Part shown: positions 1 to 11,400 of the stretch, one piece after another | Layout: every line of letters begins with the position of its first letter | Position numbering within the stretch: the first letter of the stretch is position 1 | Assembly (NCBI GenBank): GCA_033782935.1 | Contig: JAWQEG010002496.1 | Location: forward strand, 18,462-82,461 | DNA: 64,000 nt | Origin: Petrolisthes cinctipes | Taxonomy: Eukaryota > Arthropoda > Malacostraca > Decapoda > Porcellanidae | Direction of reading: 5' to 3' | The notes under the pieces: model-generated | The model's database searches: none | What the model saw: the letters and a program-made list of their open reading frames with translations, nothing else | What the model was told of the DNA's origin: nothing | Program-made: the position numbers and the translations under genes

Positions 1-753
1 GTATACAAACATTTTTACACCACTTATCGTACTATACTTACAAACTACGATACGTGTTATATCATTTAGTAATATAACAACATTACAGTTTATGAAGCAC
101 TGCTCAGTATGTTACACTTATCTATTAATACATGTGTGCAAGGAGAGGGAGGCAGAGGACCAGAGAGCCAAAGAGTCAAAGTGGATGCCAAGTGCCAACA
201 TCTCTATCACCACACCTGACGCATCTGCCCATATACCCCTTCCTGTCTTTATCCTTTACCATGGTTCACTTCCCTTTACTATTAGTTATTCTGTGCTACG
301 TAGAAGGTTGCAGGCATCTGCTGGAATCCTAGTCTTGTGTGTCGAAGGAAAAAAATTGAAAATAAAAAGTTTCGACCAAAGAACTATGCTGTTTTGTGCC
401 AAAAAGTCTGAGAAAACTTACCTGAGTGACGTTGTGAAACATAATCATCAGAGTTGAGCAAAGAAAATTCGCTGCAGGAAAAGATTTATGAACTAGTAAT
501 GAGTCTGTAAAGTGAATAAAATGAATACTGTGTTATAGGCCAGAAAGACCATTGTACCACAAAGGAGACAGAGAGGAAGGAGAGCAAGAACGAAGGAAAG
601 GAGGGACAGCTAAAGAGAAGTAAAGGACTTACTGGCCCTGGACCAAAGGGGCGTCCAAACACTTAGGATATTGTCCATATCCTAGCAGGCAGTACCTCAC
701 TACAGGGAACTAGTACAATTAAAACTAGCTAAAAGTGGTGGAAGGAATACAAA
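1..753. other. upstream flank of the LRR gene, no gene seen
   Basis: Open reading frames here (for example 92-457) show no recognisable domain and look like chance. Around 541-640 there is a purine-rich stretch with the words GGAAAGGAGGGACA that recurs near 28430, so part of this flank is dispersed repeat. The promoter and 5' UTR of the LRR gene should lie in the last few hundred bases, but I see no clear TATA box or initiator. Confidence 0.5.
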
Positions 754-2286
754 ATGCCTCCACATAAGACAGTACACACACTTCAAGCTTTTGCCAAAGA
801 TAAGGTACTGCTCAACTTGTGTTCAGTTATCCTTGATGAGATATTCTTTAGTCAGGATGAAAAATGGGATATATATGGCCCCCCAGTTCTATCGGTGAGA
901 TTGGAACTAGTACGGGATATTTTAACCGAGTCACTTTCACCCACCTTACTTGGAGACATTCTCAGCACCATTTTATCACGAGATGAGGCAGTGGAAGCTA
1001 CAGTAAGATACTTGGCAATTCAACTGCTCTTAGTGGAAGGAGTTCGAACTCTTGCTGTAGGAAGATTTCCAGAGACCTATTATTCTCTGGTTTTGGAAGC
1101 CACAGCAAAGTGTGGGTTTGGCCTTCACCACCTTGACCTCCGTGGGCTCTGGGTTAAAGAGGAGCATAAGCCAGCACTCATGAGAGTTCTGAGAAAACTG
1201 GTTGATATCCGACGCCTCACACTACGTTACAACTGTAATGATGACATGTTGGCTGCCCTTGGGAAGTACAGCAACCATCTACAGAAACTTGATATCTCAG
1301 GCTCAAGTGAAATTACAGAAGCTGGCCTGGTGAAACTCTGCCATAACCCATCTAGAGTAGCTATGGACACACTCCCACACTCATTGCTTGTAGTGGATAT
1401 TGGAGGTCCAGGATCACAAGAACTCCATCCTTCTCAAGCTTGTTACCTACTTCTAAACCTGCCACATCTGGTCAGTTTGGGGTCATATGAAAAGGCAGGG
1501 GCAGCAGTAGAGATGGTGTATAACAGTCACCCTGATAGGCAACTGGGTCTGCTTTATCTCCATGATAAAATCACCTCCTCCACTAAATATCTGGCAATTC
1601 ACAGGACGTGTCGGATGCTTCAGGTTGTATACTTTGATAGTCCTAAAGACCTAGTGGTACATTCCCTGGAGTTGCTAAAGTACCTGAAGGAAGTAAAGCT
1701 CCACAAAGTGAGATGGAGTGATGTAGTGATCATGCTAACGAAGATGGGAGATAGATTGAGGCATCTGTTCTTACTCTCAGTGTTTGGGGAGATAGAGGTG
1801 AGTGAGCTGGGTCACCTGTGTACGCACCTACAGCGTCTTGAAATCCACAATTCCACCCTCACCTACACCAAACCTCCTGAACCAACAGCATTTCAAGAAC
1901 TTGAGGAGCTTCATATATACACCAATCGTGTTAGTAGTGGGTGCCTGATGCAGCTACTGACACAGTGCAAGTCAGCTGTGCACATAGCCCTCAGGGAATG
2001 TGGCCTCACAGATGCTGAATTAACAATGGTTCTAATAGAGGGAGGACTGAACAAAGTGCGTGACCTATGGATGGGCGCTGCACAGACACTTACAATGCAA
2101 GGGGTTGAAACACTCCTGGGACACTGCTCAGACCTCACCAGTCTGGGTAACTTGGCAGGCTGGAGTGTACATCCAGTTGAAGTGGACCTTCTCCGTTTTC
2201 AGCTGCTCCTCACCAACACAGATCTTGACATTCATGCCATTGGCCCTGAGGAGGATGAGTGGATACCTCTCCAAGAGGATGTATGA
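754..2286 (+). CDS. leucine-rich-repeat (RNI-like) protein, single exon
   Basis: A 510-residue uninterrupted reading frame that I cannot name. It has repeated LRR-like segments such as LHHLDLRGL, IRRLTLRYN, LQKLDISGSSEITEAGL, LQRLEIHNS and LEELHIYTNRVSSGCLMQLL, the ribonuclease-inhibitor style typical of F-box/LRR, AMN1 and ZYG11-type proteins. No signal peptide or membrane segment is visible, so a cytosolic or nuclear scaffold is likely. The N-terminal 60 residues are helical and hold VLLNLCSVIL (18-27), which fits the spacing of an Elongin-C binding BC box (L-xxx-C-xxx-hydrophobic); no F-box is seen. The C-terminus is acidic. The chosen ATG is the first in frame, with A at -3. The gene is convergent with FANCM, with about 1.3 kb between the stop codons. 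The lack of introns beside two intron-rich genes could mean an old retrocopy or a natural single-exon gene. A role as an E3 ligase substrate receptor is only inference. Confidence 0.75.
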   Translation: MPPHKTVHTLQAFAKDKVLLNLCSVILDEIFFSQDEKWDIYGPPVLSVRLELVRDILTESLSPTLLGDILSTILSRDEAVEATVRYLAIQLLLVEGVRTLAVGRFPETYYSLVLEATAKCGFGLHHLDLRGLWVKEEHKPALMRVLRKLVDIRRLTLRYNCNDDMLAALGKYSNHLQKLDISGSSEITEAGLVKLCHNPSRVAMDTLPHSLLVVDIGGPGSQELHPSQACYLLLNLPHLVSLGSYEKAGAAVEMVYNSHPDRQLGLLYLHDKITSSTKYLAIHRTCRMLQVVYFDSPKDLVVHSLELLKYLKEVKLHKVRWSDVVIMLTKMGDRLRHLFLLSVFGEIEVSELGHLCTHLQRLEIHNSTLTYTKPPEPTAFQELEELHIYTNRVSSGCLMQLLTQCKSAVHIALRECGLTDAELTMVLIEGGLNKVRDLWMGAAQTLTMQGVETLLGHCSDLTSLGNLAGWSVHPVEVDLLRFQLLLTNTDLDIHAIGPEEDEWIPLQEDV

Positions 2287-2810
2287 TCTTTTTCTTTGTC
2301 AATAAGGAATGTGGATGTGGTAAGAATTTCTGCTGTCCATACAGTACAACATCTGTAAAAGGACTCAATACCAGCTGTCAACTAAATTTGATCATACAAT
2401 ACTTTAAGATATATATTTGACTGCGTACATTTTGTAAAGTATGGAATGTGTAACAGTATTTTCTTTCTCTAAAAAATTTACTTACAAAATATTTACACAA
2501 ATATATACTTCTAACCTTCTTCTTGTTCTTTTAATTAATGCATGTGTGTACAAGGAGACAAGAGAAATACAACTGAATATGAAATATATAAATATATTTT
2601 AGAGTGCTATGTTTTCCATGCATACTACTGTATGTTTGTCTCCTACTGACACATACCTGCATGAAATCAATATTGTAGGAAGATGGTATTCAATTTTCTA
2701 TTATGAAGAAGTTTGTCTAATATCACAGTTACTATACTTTAATACATTATAACAATATAGTATTGAAAACACTCACTATGCAAGGTCCACTAAACACTGA
2801 GCATATTCTC

Positions 2811-2816
2811 AATAAA
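2811..2816 (+). promoter_or_regulatory. candidate poly(A) signal of the LRR gene
   Basis: The first AATAAA followed by further A downstream of the LRR stop codon, about 525 bases after it. Placement is a guess from the hexamer alone. Confidence 0.4.
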
Positions 2817-3432
2817 ATGTCTCTAGATTCTAAGGCTGGACAAAAATGTAGAGAACAGGAGAGCAAAGACATTAAAGGTTGCATGAGTTGGTGGACAACA
2901 CTTGATGGGCCACATTAAGTATAATATTGTTCTCTGACAGAAAGTTCTGCACAAATATTTAGCTGAATGCTGTAAGGAATGTAATGTATTTCAGTGTATA
3001 CAGTAGGATGTAATAATATCTTTTCATATTAACAGATGCATAACAGATCATAATGCAGGTAGATTTCCTATGCAGATTAAAAGTGTTTATGAATAATTAG
3101 CCAATTTTAAACTTTAAAATGAAAGAATAGTGCATCACATTCTTGTTGTAATAATACCACATACAGAACCTCAAATAATTTCAATGTGAATGGTTAATCA
3201 GTTTAATATTGTTATAAGGAGAATCAAGTGAGTATGGAAATGAACAAAATGACTACTGTACTGTACTTTATAGTACTATTATCTCAAGGCAGTGTTCAGA
3301 TGTTTCAGCTGTTGTGTAATTTTTTTTTTTTAAGTAATAAGCCCATTTCTTTTCACGGACTGACAGGGGGCGAATGAATGTGAGTGTGGCCCATTTCAGT
3401 GAGTAAGTTGTCTGTCCCTCTCTCTGTTATTT
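2817..3432. other. AT-rich spacer between convergent LRR and FANCM genes
   Basis: No coding signal. It probably holds the 3' ends of both transcripts. Confidence 0.45.
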
Positions 3433-3438
3433 TTTATT
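3433..3438 (-). promoter_or_regulatory. FANCM: candidate poly(A) signal of FANCM
   Basis: AATAAA on the minus strand (TTTATT on plus), about 120 bases after the FANCM stop codon at 3561-3563, a normal distance for a short 3' UTR. Confidence 0.55.
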
Positions 3439-3560
3439 TCTTTTCTATCCCTGTGCCTAGAGTCCTCCCCTCCCCCTTCCCCTTGAAGAAATGGAAGTGG
3501 GGCCTTAATTATTATAAAAATATACATATACTACACTTGTCTGAATTATTGTTCACTTCA

Positions 3561-5046
3561 CTATGGGGGTAACATATCCTTCCTGAAGTGACAAGTGAGG
3601 TGTTGCTTAATGGCTTCAGCTCGCTGCTGGGAGATATTACACTTCTGTTTCATGTCCTCTGTTGAACTGATAAGAGAATTATAAGTATATGGTACAGTTT
3701 ATAATATTAATAATGTACTGTAGCCTATCTGCATATCTAACTGGAGGTCATGGTGACTTTGTAATGAAAATTATGCAAGAACATTCATGGTGTTGACGAT
3801 GGCATGGTACTGGTACAATGGCTCTTGTTTGTCTATGGACCCATTGTACCGGTATCACACCATTGTATGCACCATGAATGTCCTTCAATACCGCCCTGTA
3901 TGTCACACCAATTAGGAATGAAGTTACATTTTATTAACTTTACTAAAAACTGTATTCACTTGCAAATAATGTCACACACATTTAGGAATTTAGAGAGTCA
4001 AGCACTAATATAGTTAATGTCAGCATTTCTTGCAATTTAAAACACACTTGCTGCATAAAGAAGCTAACTAATATAAGACAGGGTAATTTTGGACTAGTGT
4101 TCATTTCAGGCATTTCTGGATGCATGATAAATGGAATACTGGGAATGTAAACACTGAGAATAAAGCTTAAATTATGTTATGAAGAGTTTGTACAGTATGT
4201 CACTAATACAAATTTCAATATGAATACTGTAGTATGCAAAAATGTGTGATTTTTCTTAACTTTACAAGCTCTGATTTTTTAGGACAAATGAGGACAGGTG
4301 TATGAAAGTACTGTAGATCAGATTAATGTATTTTACAGTAAAATCCATTAATGAAGTTCCTTCATATCTGTAATATCATTGATACACTAAGTACTGTATA
4401 GCATTTTGTTGTTTTCTCAATATACAGTACAGTAATGACTAGAAACTTTTATTGTCATATTCATGCTGGTGACAGTGTCTGGTGAGTATAGTAAGACCTG
4501 TCATATTAAGGAGCTCAATAAGCATTTAACAGAGCTACACCAGGCTTATTTAAATTATTAAGTATAGTATAAACAACTGCATTTTCATATTCCTAAATTA
4601 AGAATGCAATAAAAACTTGATATTCTGTAATTATTCCCATTATTATTTTACATACAGTATGCAAATGTACAAAACTCCAAGAAATCTTTCTTAGTGAACA
4701 TACCTGTTGATGAAATCTGCAATGGTGGTGAAGTTATGAGCAAAGGTCAGAGCTGTGGCTATACTTATGTGAGGTAGTGACCGGTAGAAATTTATTACCT
4801 GCAAACATAAATAAACATATTTCATAAAGACAAAATTGCATAATTTCATTTAAATCTACTAATTAACCCCAAACTAGGTGGACTACATATTATGTATATA
4901 CAGTATACCATTATCAGTACGTCACTATACCCAATCCATCCTTTTCACCTGTTTGAGTTTGTTGATGTCTTGAGGAAGGACTGGGATACTGTAGCCTTTG
5001 GTTCTCTCTTGTTCCATCAGCTGGGCCAACACACTCATTGTTTCCT
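3561..5046 (-). other. FANCM: FANCM exons 25-27: tandem helix-hairpin-helix tail
   Basis: Exon 25 (5046-4949) encodes [20 protein letters not shown], exon 26 (4798-4704) [20 protein letters not shown] and exon 27 (3666-3561) [19 protein letters not shown], ending ...FRKDMLPP then TAG. The order and spacing match the vertebrate FANCM C-terminus, where this (HhH)2 unit pairs with FAAP24 and binds DNA. The in-frame joining of exon 26 to exon 27 (AG|T, Ser) supports exon 27, the smallest and most remote exon. Confidence 0.88.
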
Positions 5047-8000
5047 CTGTGTAAATTATAAGAGGATACTAAGACCTGTTTACCCCAATCTAAACAGTAC
5101 AGTACGTTGGTTGTTCACTGGTATCCAGCACATACAACAATACTTAAGGGGATAGTATACTTTTCATTCACTGGAGTACCTTGATTCCTCCAAAATATAC
5201 CACGGAACAGGATCAGATCTGTCTATCTATAGCTCTGGCGCCTCTTTCCCTCCGGGAACTCTCCCCAAGGGGGTGGCCACAGCAGAAGTGCCTCCAGTTC
5301 TCCCTGTTCCAACATTACCTCCTTACTTGGCCAAGCCCTACTCTGCCCCTCACGTTTCTCTCCTTTACATACTCTTCCACTCTGTTCTGCCATCTAACCG
5401 GAGGTCTGCCTCTCACACCAGGTCCCACAACTTCACTTTCATACACCTTCTTTACAAACTCCTCACTTTGCATTCTCTCTACATGTCCATACCATCTCAA
5501 TGTATTATGCTTCACTCTCTCAACCACTCCACACTCAATACCAATTTTCCTTCTCACTCATACCACATCTCTCATACACACTCTCATTACTTTCTCCATC
5601 CCACCTCGTAAGTCCACATGCTCCTCTTAAGTAACTCATTTCCACTGCACCTATTCTAGACTAATGAGCCCTACTCCATGTCCATGTCTCTGACCCATAT
5701 GTCAGTGTTGGCAGGGTTATACTATTTCGTAGTCCCCTTTTCACTTCTATACTCACACTTCTACCCTCCATAATCCTCCCCAGTGATCCTATGACCTGTC
5801 TACCCCTCATTGATCTCTCCCTAATTTCTCCTTCCATACTTCCATGTTTACAGAATTCCTCTCAATGATAATTACATATACCTTTTTAGAAATTGTGTGG
5901 TATTTTTTTTACCAGGGAATCATAATAGTATCTTCAGGACATAAGAGGTAAAAACACACCACTAACCTTGATCACTGGAGTAAAGAAGTTTGACATGGGA
6001 AACTTGTACAAAGGCACAGGTGAGTGTATCAAGGTATCTGGATCGCTTGGAGGAAGGTGAGGAATGAGGAACACTTCCCATCTCTCTGTCTGTCTCCACT
6101 AACACCACAGGACGGTCATACATTTCCAGTAGAGATTGTAAAGTGGTTACCAGGTGTCCTCGCTGCTGCTGACTGCTGAACACTGCAAAACACACACCAT
6201 CCTCAAACCACCATTTCCTTTTATTTTTTCTCTCTCAAGGGATTGGAAGCCCAGGCCTAGTGAGTGAAATGTAAGATATCATAAAGACAGACAAAGATAC
6301 TGGTACAGAATAATCAGTGAAATGGGTTACATTCACAGTCGAGCCCACAAAAACTGCATTTTTTCACAGCTTGCAAACATCTGTTCTTCAATATTTTCTT
6401 TGTGTCCCTTCCCTTCCCTCTTGTCTCTTTCCATACTAATTTCTATCCAGTACTTCTAAACCCTTCATCATCCAATATACTGCTATCATTTCATCTCATT
6501 TTCTACTCTGTTCCAACACTTTTCATCTCTGGCTTTTTTACATCTTTTGATTATGAGAACTGATATATAATACATAGTGAGAGAATAACTACAGCATAAA
6601 AAAGAAAATATTGACAGTGTTATCATTGGGGAGCCAAAACGAACAACAAAACAACTACCAGAAAAGGAGAGCCTGACAACAGCCATGCGTGTAGAGATAA
6701 CGTAGTGAGCTGGTGAGATAGAGAGAACTGCTGTGTGAGCTCCATGTTGAAGCCTCAGACCAGTCACAATACATCCACTATGACCAAGTTCTCCAGGATC
6801 CACCAGTACAACTGGTGGGCAGCGCTGTGTCAATGTCTGCAAGGTAATGAGGTGGAGAGTTATTAGAGAGCATAATAAATACACTCTTAAGGACCCTCTG
6901 ACAGTGTATGGGAATTGGAGGCTTCTGATTCCTCCTGTCTATACCACGAAACACACTAGAAAAACAACAATAAACAAAGTTTTGTTCTTAGAATATGCTA
7001 AGTAAATACTGTACTGTACCTCCTTATGTCATGCCCACCCTTTCCATTTTACAGTACTGTATAACATAGATGTAAAGCTGTTTATATTACCTTGGTGCTG
7101 GTATTTGGCTGTGATAAGGAGAAGGTTTCCTGACTTGCTTGGAATGTTTCTGGCCGTCCATTTCCCTCAGGGGTGTAGGATGAATGATTTGGTACAGACT
7201 TAGATGATGTCACAGCAGTGGTAGGCAAGGAGGTAGAAGGTTTACTTTGCAATTTACTTACACTTATAGTAGAAGGCATACATGTGACAGAGGGGGAAAC
7301 TGTTGATGATTCTATAGTTTCCTTCTGTTGTGGTCTAATAATGGCCATGGGAACTTTTGGTGTTTGACTACTTGTGTATGGAGAAGGTTTTGAGTATTGA
7401 TCTGGTGAGGTATTAATGACTATTGGAGCTTTCAGTGTGGGTTTCTTTTGTGAGTTATAATTAGCTGTGATATTATGTTCTACCATGGGAGTATTCTGTG
7501 ATGCATTTCTTGGGTATTCTGTGTAAGGTGATGACACTACATTACTACTTCTTTTCTTGTCCCCTTCCAATTCATCATCATCATCATCACTTGATGAGTT
7601 TTGTATTAATATTCTCTTTCTTGCTCCTTTACCACCTGTTATTGAATTCTTCTCCTTGGTGCTAGCCTTGTTAAGAATAGCCTGAAACCAACAGAAAAAA
7701 ATTTACAATATCTGTTTTAGACACACAATTCATGCACTGTACAATATGCTTTACTAGGTAACCCATCACTACTCCAATGTAGGCATAATCTTGGTGAATA
7801 AAATATATGAGTCTTCTGTATCAAATGAATCTGTGAATGCAAACACTGTGTATAATGTAGGTTAGGTTATTCCTCCAAAGTATGTCAGGAAACATGACCA
7901 GATTAATTAAAATAATCATGGCTGTTGCTTGAAATTGTTTTGAGGAATCAATTGCTCCAGATTTACCACCAACACTGTTCTTCAGAAGGGAATGGTGCAT

Positions 8001-8376
8001 TACAGCTAGGATAAAAATATACAAACACACATTAGTTGCTCCAGATTTACCACCAACACTGTACTACCCCCTTAAAATATCAGAGCACAAAGATATCTCC
8101 CACCAAATACTTGCTACTGATGAAGTGTTACCTGATGTATGATAGGGTCCTCAGCCAACATGGAGTCTCCTACATACTCAGTGTCATACTCGATATGACT
8201 GTTATCAACCACGAAGCTGTCGTCACTCTGTACAAGGTAAGACATACAGGGTGTTATTATTAACATTCTTCTTTAAGGAAAAAGCCTTTCGTCACAAAAT
8301 TTGCATTGCAAAATAATAGGAACTGAGCAACGAAGAGAACTTTTTCTTAAAGTATAATAATACCACCCAGAGTATC

Positions 8377-8408
<32 letters not shown>

Positions 8409-11400
8409 CATTCATCATCATCATCATCAGACCTCCGGTTTAATGGCAGAACAGAGTGGAAGAGTATGTAAAGGAGAGAAACGTGAGGGGCAGAGGAGGG
8501 CTTGACCAAGTAAGGAGGGAGTGTTGGAACAGGGGAAACTGGAGACACTTCTGCTGTGGCCACCCCCTTAGCAAGAGATGGCAACACGTACCATGTCCAG
8601 AGTACCATGGCTCTCATCAGTATCATGGATGTCTGGTAGACGTGGTGGTGGTCGGAAGCGCTGGTACTCAACTTCATCACGATTAGCTACTGACTGAAGG
8701 TACACTGCTTTCATGCTGTAACACACAGGGCATCAAGAACAGTGCAGTATACTGTAGTACAATCATAAGCAAACATCTGGTAATCACCCAAATCATTAGT
8801 TCTTGGGACATAAAGAGCCATTTGAGCATCATCATTATCAATACAGTACCCCATTTCCCTTTATCCAAGTGTGGGGGTTGGCTCAAGAGAGAATGGAAAA
8901 ATGTGATCAGAATACAGGAGACAGAAATACCCAGTAAAATGGGTCACACACACATTCACTCCTCCATTCAAGCCCATAAACTTCTCAGCTCCTTCACCAA
9001 AATAATTTCAATCAACCTCAGTAACAAGGAGCTGTTTCATGGGCCGTCAAGTTAAAACCAGGTTACCAGCCCTAACATACACTTCTTCTTGTGAATCTTT
9101 TCCACTCTTGCCTATCATGCATCTTCTCTTATGCTTCATTCATACCTGTTAGTATTAAGAGCTCTGATATTGAAAACATATGTACAGTACTGTATATATA
9201 AATATAAGTTTAGGGTGTACTAACTCAACAGCTGGGTCCTGGGAGAGCTGAGTACAGTCATCAACAAAGCTACTGTCCAATTCTCCCTCACAGTCTGTCT
9301 CATCGCTGGAAACTTCATCCCCATCATGTGATACCTCAGCCTCTGTCTCTAGGAAGGCTTTTGTTGTCTTTTGCTGTGGTAGTGGAAAGCAAAACAAAGT
9401 ACATGAGCAATTTTTTCCTTCAATTATAACTAAGCAGAAATGGATTATAAAGTCGAAAATTTACAGTAATGGTACTGTAATACTAATACAGTAACCCCTC
9501 GTTTTCCACTGTTATTATGGGTATGTATTGCACTGTTTGTAATGAACCTGTGTACAGTAAACCCTCTTTTTACATTACACACCTTAAACTCTGTGGATAA
9601 TATGAGTTTTCTGTACATGAATTTATGGAAGATAGTCTAATACACACCCATAACAAATAAAAAAGGACAAAGGGAACTAAAGGGTTGTTGTTGTTATTGA
9701 AGTTCCTCAAGCTGTCTGGCCGAGCGGCCTCGAGCCCCTGAGGAAAGCCATGGCCTAATCCAGGCTTTCCCATAGTGCCCTCAAAGGGTGTATGTTGTGT
9801 TGTTGGTGAGTGTGGTTGTGTGCTTTGCAGTCTTCCAATATGTGTTTAATAGAGTAGGCCTATGGTGCTATGTTGCATCCTGGACAGGCATTCACAAGAG
9901 CTCCATCCAGCCTCTTCTGATATGTCAGAAGGGCTGGATGGTGGCTGTATTGCAGCCTGGCCAGGTGGATTCTGTCCTCACAGGGAAGGGAGGATTCAGA
10001 TGGATGGATGTCAGGATGTGCAAGCAGCTGAATGTTGTTCTTGAGTGTTTGGATGGATTGGTGAGTGATTTGAGTATGGATATGTTTTTGGAGACTGGTT
10101 TGAGGTGGGTGGGGTGTTAGAGATGATATTTTGTGTGTGGTAACGTGTACTGGGTGTTGTTTTGATGTTCCTTGGCATGTGTGAGTGTTCTGCCATGTAG
10201 TCTAGTGGGTGGTGTGGGTTTGAGGAGGCTGCAGCAAGTGTTTGTGTGCCTCTCATGTCAAGGTGGTCCTTGATCTTGAGGACTTTGGTTTCATGGTGAA
10301 GGTGGTCTGTAGGTGTGGTAGCTGTGCAGCCTGTGATTATCTTCTGGGCTCTGTTCTGTATGGTCTGAAGGGTGTTGAGATGTGTTTCAGTTAGGTTTGA
10401 GACCCAGGCTAAAGGGTTAACAAGGTTACTAAACAGATAATGATAACTTACCCTTCGCATTTTTTTTATGGGTTGATCTCTCTTATCCACATTATTATTC
10501 TCCTTTTTCTGTTTCTGCTTTAGACACTCTATTTCTGAATCCTCCACAAAATCACCATCATCATCCTCATCTTCAACAGCACTCACACCGATTGCATAGT
10601 TCCTGTTTCTAAGCTTGTTCCCAAAACACAAACTGTTGTCACTACTGGAGGAATTTAATGAAGTTTTGGTGACATTGGAAACAGTGGTGAGGAATGAATC
10701 TTCATCGTCTGACTCCACAACCTGTCCACACTTTCTCTTCCTTCTCTGCCAAACATGTGATTCATCTTGTGTGGGGTATAGGATGGATCTCTCAGAAGCC
10801 TCCAGTACCGGTACTTTAGTTAACTTGTTGGCTTTTGAACTCATTTCTTGATTATGTGACTGGAACTTTATCAATTTTGGAGTTTTGGGGGATGTGCATG
10901 AATTCTGTTCTCCTGTGTATTCTGAGCTGTTAATTCTTTGAAATGGATTCTTAGAAATTTTATCAGAAGTTGTAAGACTCCCACCTCCTAAATGTACCCC
11001 TTGTCCATGCCCCTGTAATATTGAGCCTGAAGAAGGTATTGGAGACAGAACAGAACCCCCTTCTCTTGTGTGGTCTGACCTACTCTTTTCTCCATGAAAG
11101 TGTTCAGTATTGATTTTCCCACACTCCTTCCTCATTCTAAAATTTCCCTCAATATCAGCAAGAAGAGATTCTGACATCTGTTCCAGTTCATCATCTCCCA
11201 TAAGGTTAAAATCAACACTCAGGTTATGGGAAGTTTGACAAGATGTGTTTTGGGATATTTGATGAGTTTTCTTGTGAGATGTCTCATAACTTGTACGATG
11301 GGATACCTGATGATGTGGTTTTTGAGACATTTGTTGAGATGGCTCCTGCTCCTTTCTCTTCCACTTGAAAATACTGCTCTTTTGAGGAGTTGATGAGGAA

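Noticed and set aside
5181..5630. 149-codon and 112-codon plus-strand frames
   Set aside because: Antisense of the LINE reverse-transcriptase fragment, which reads on the minus strand.
9488..9610. Pogo-like terminal repeats (ACAGTAACCCCTCG, ACAGTAAACCCTC)
   Set aside because: Two direct short matches only; no inverted partner or target-site duplication found.
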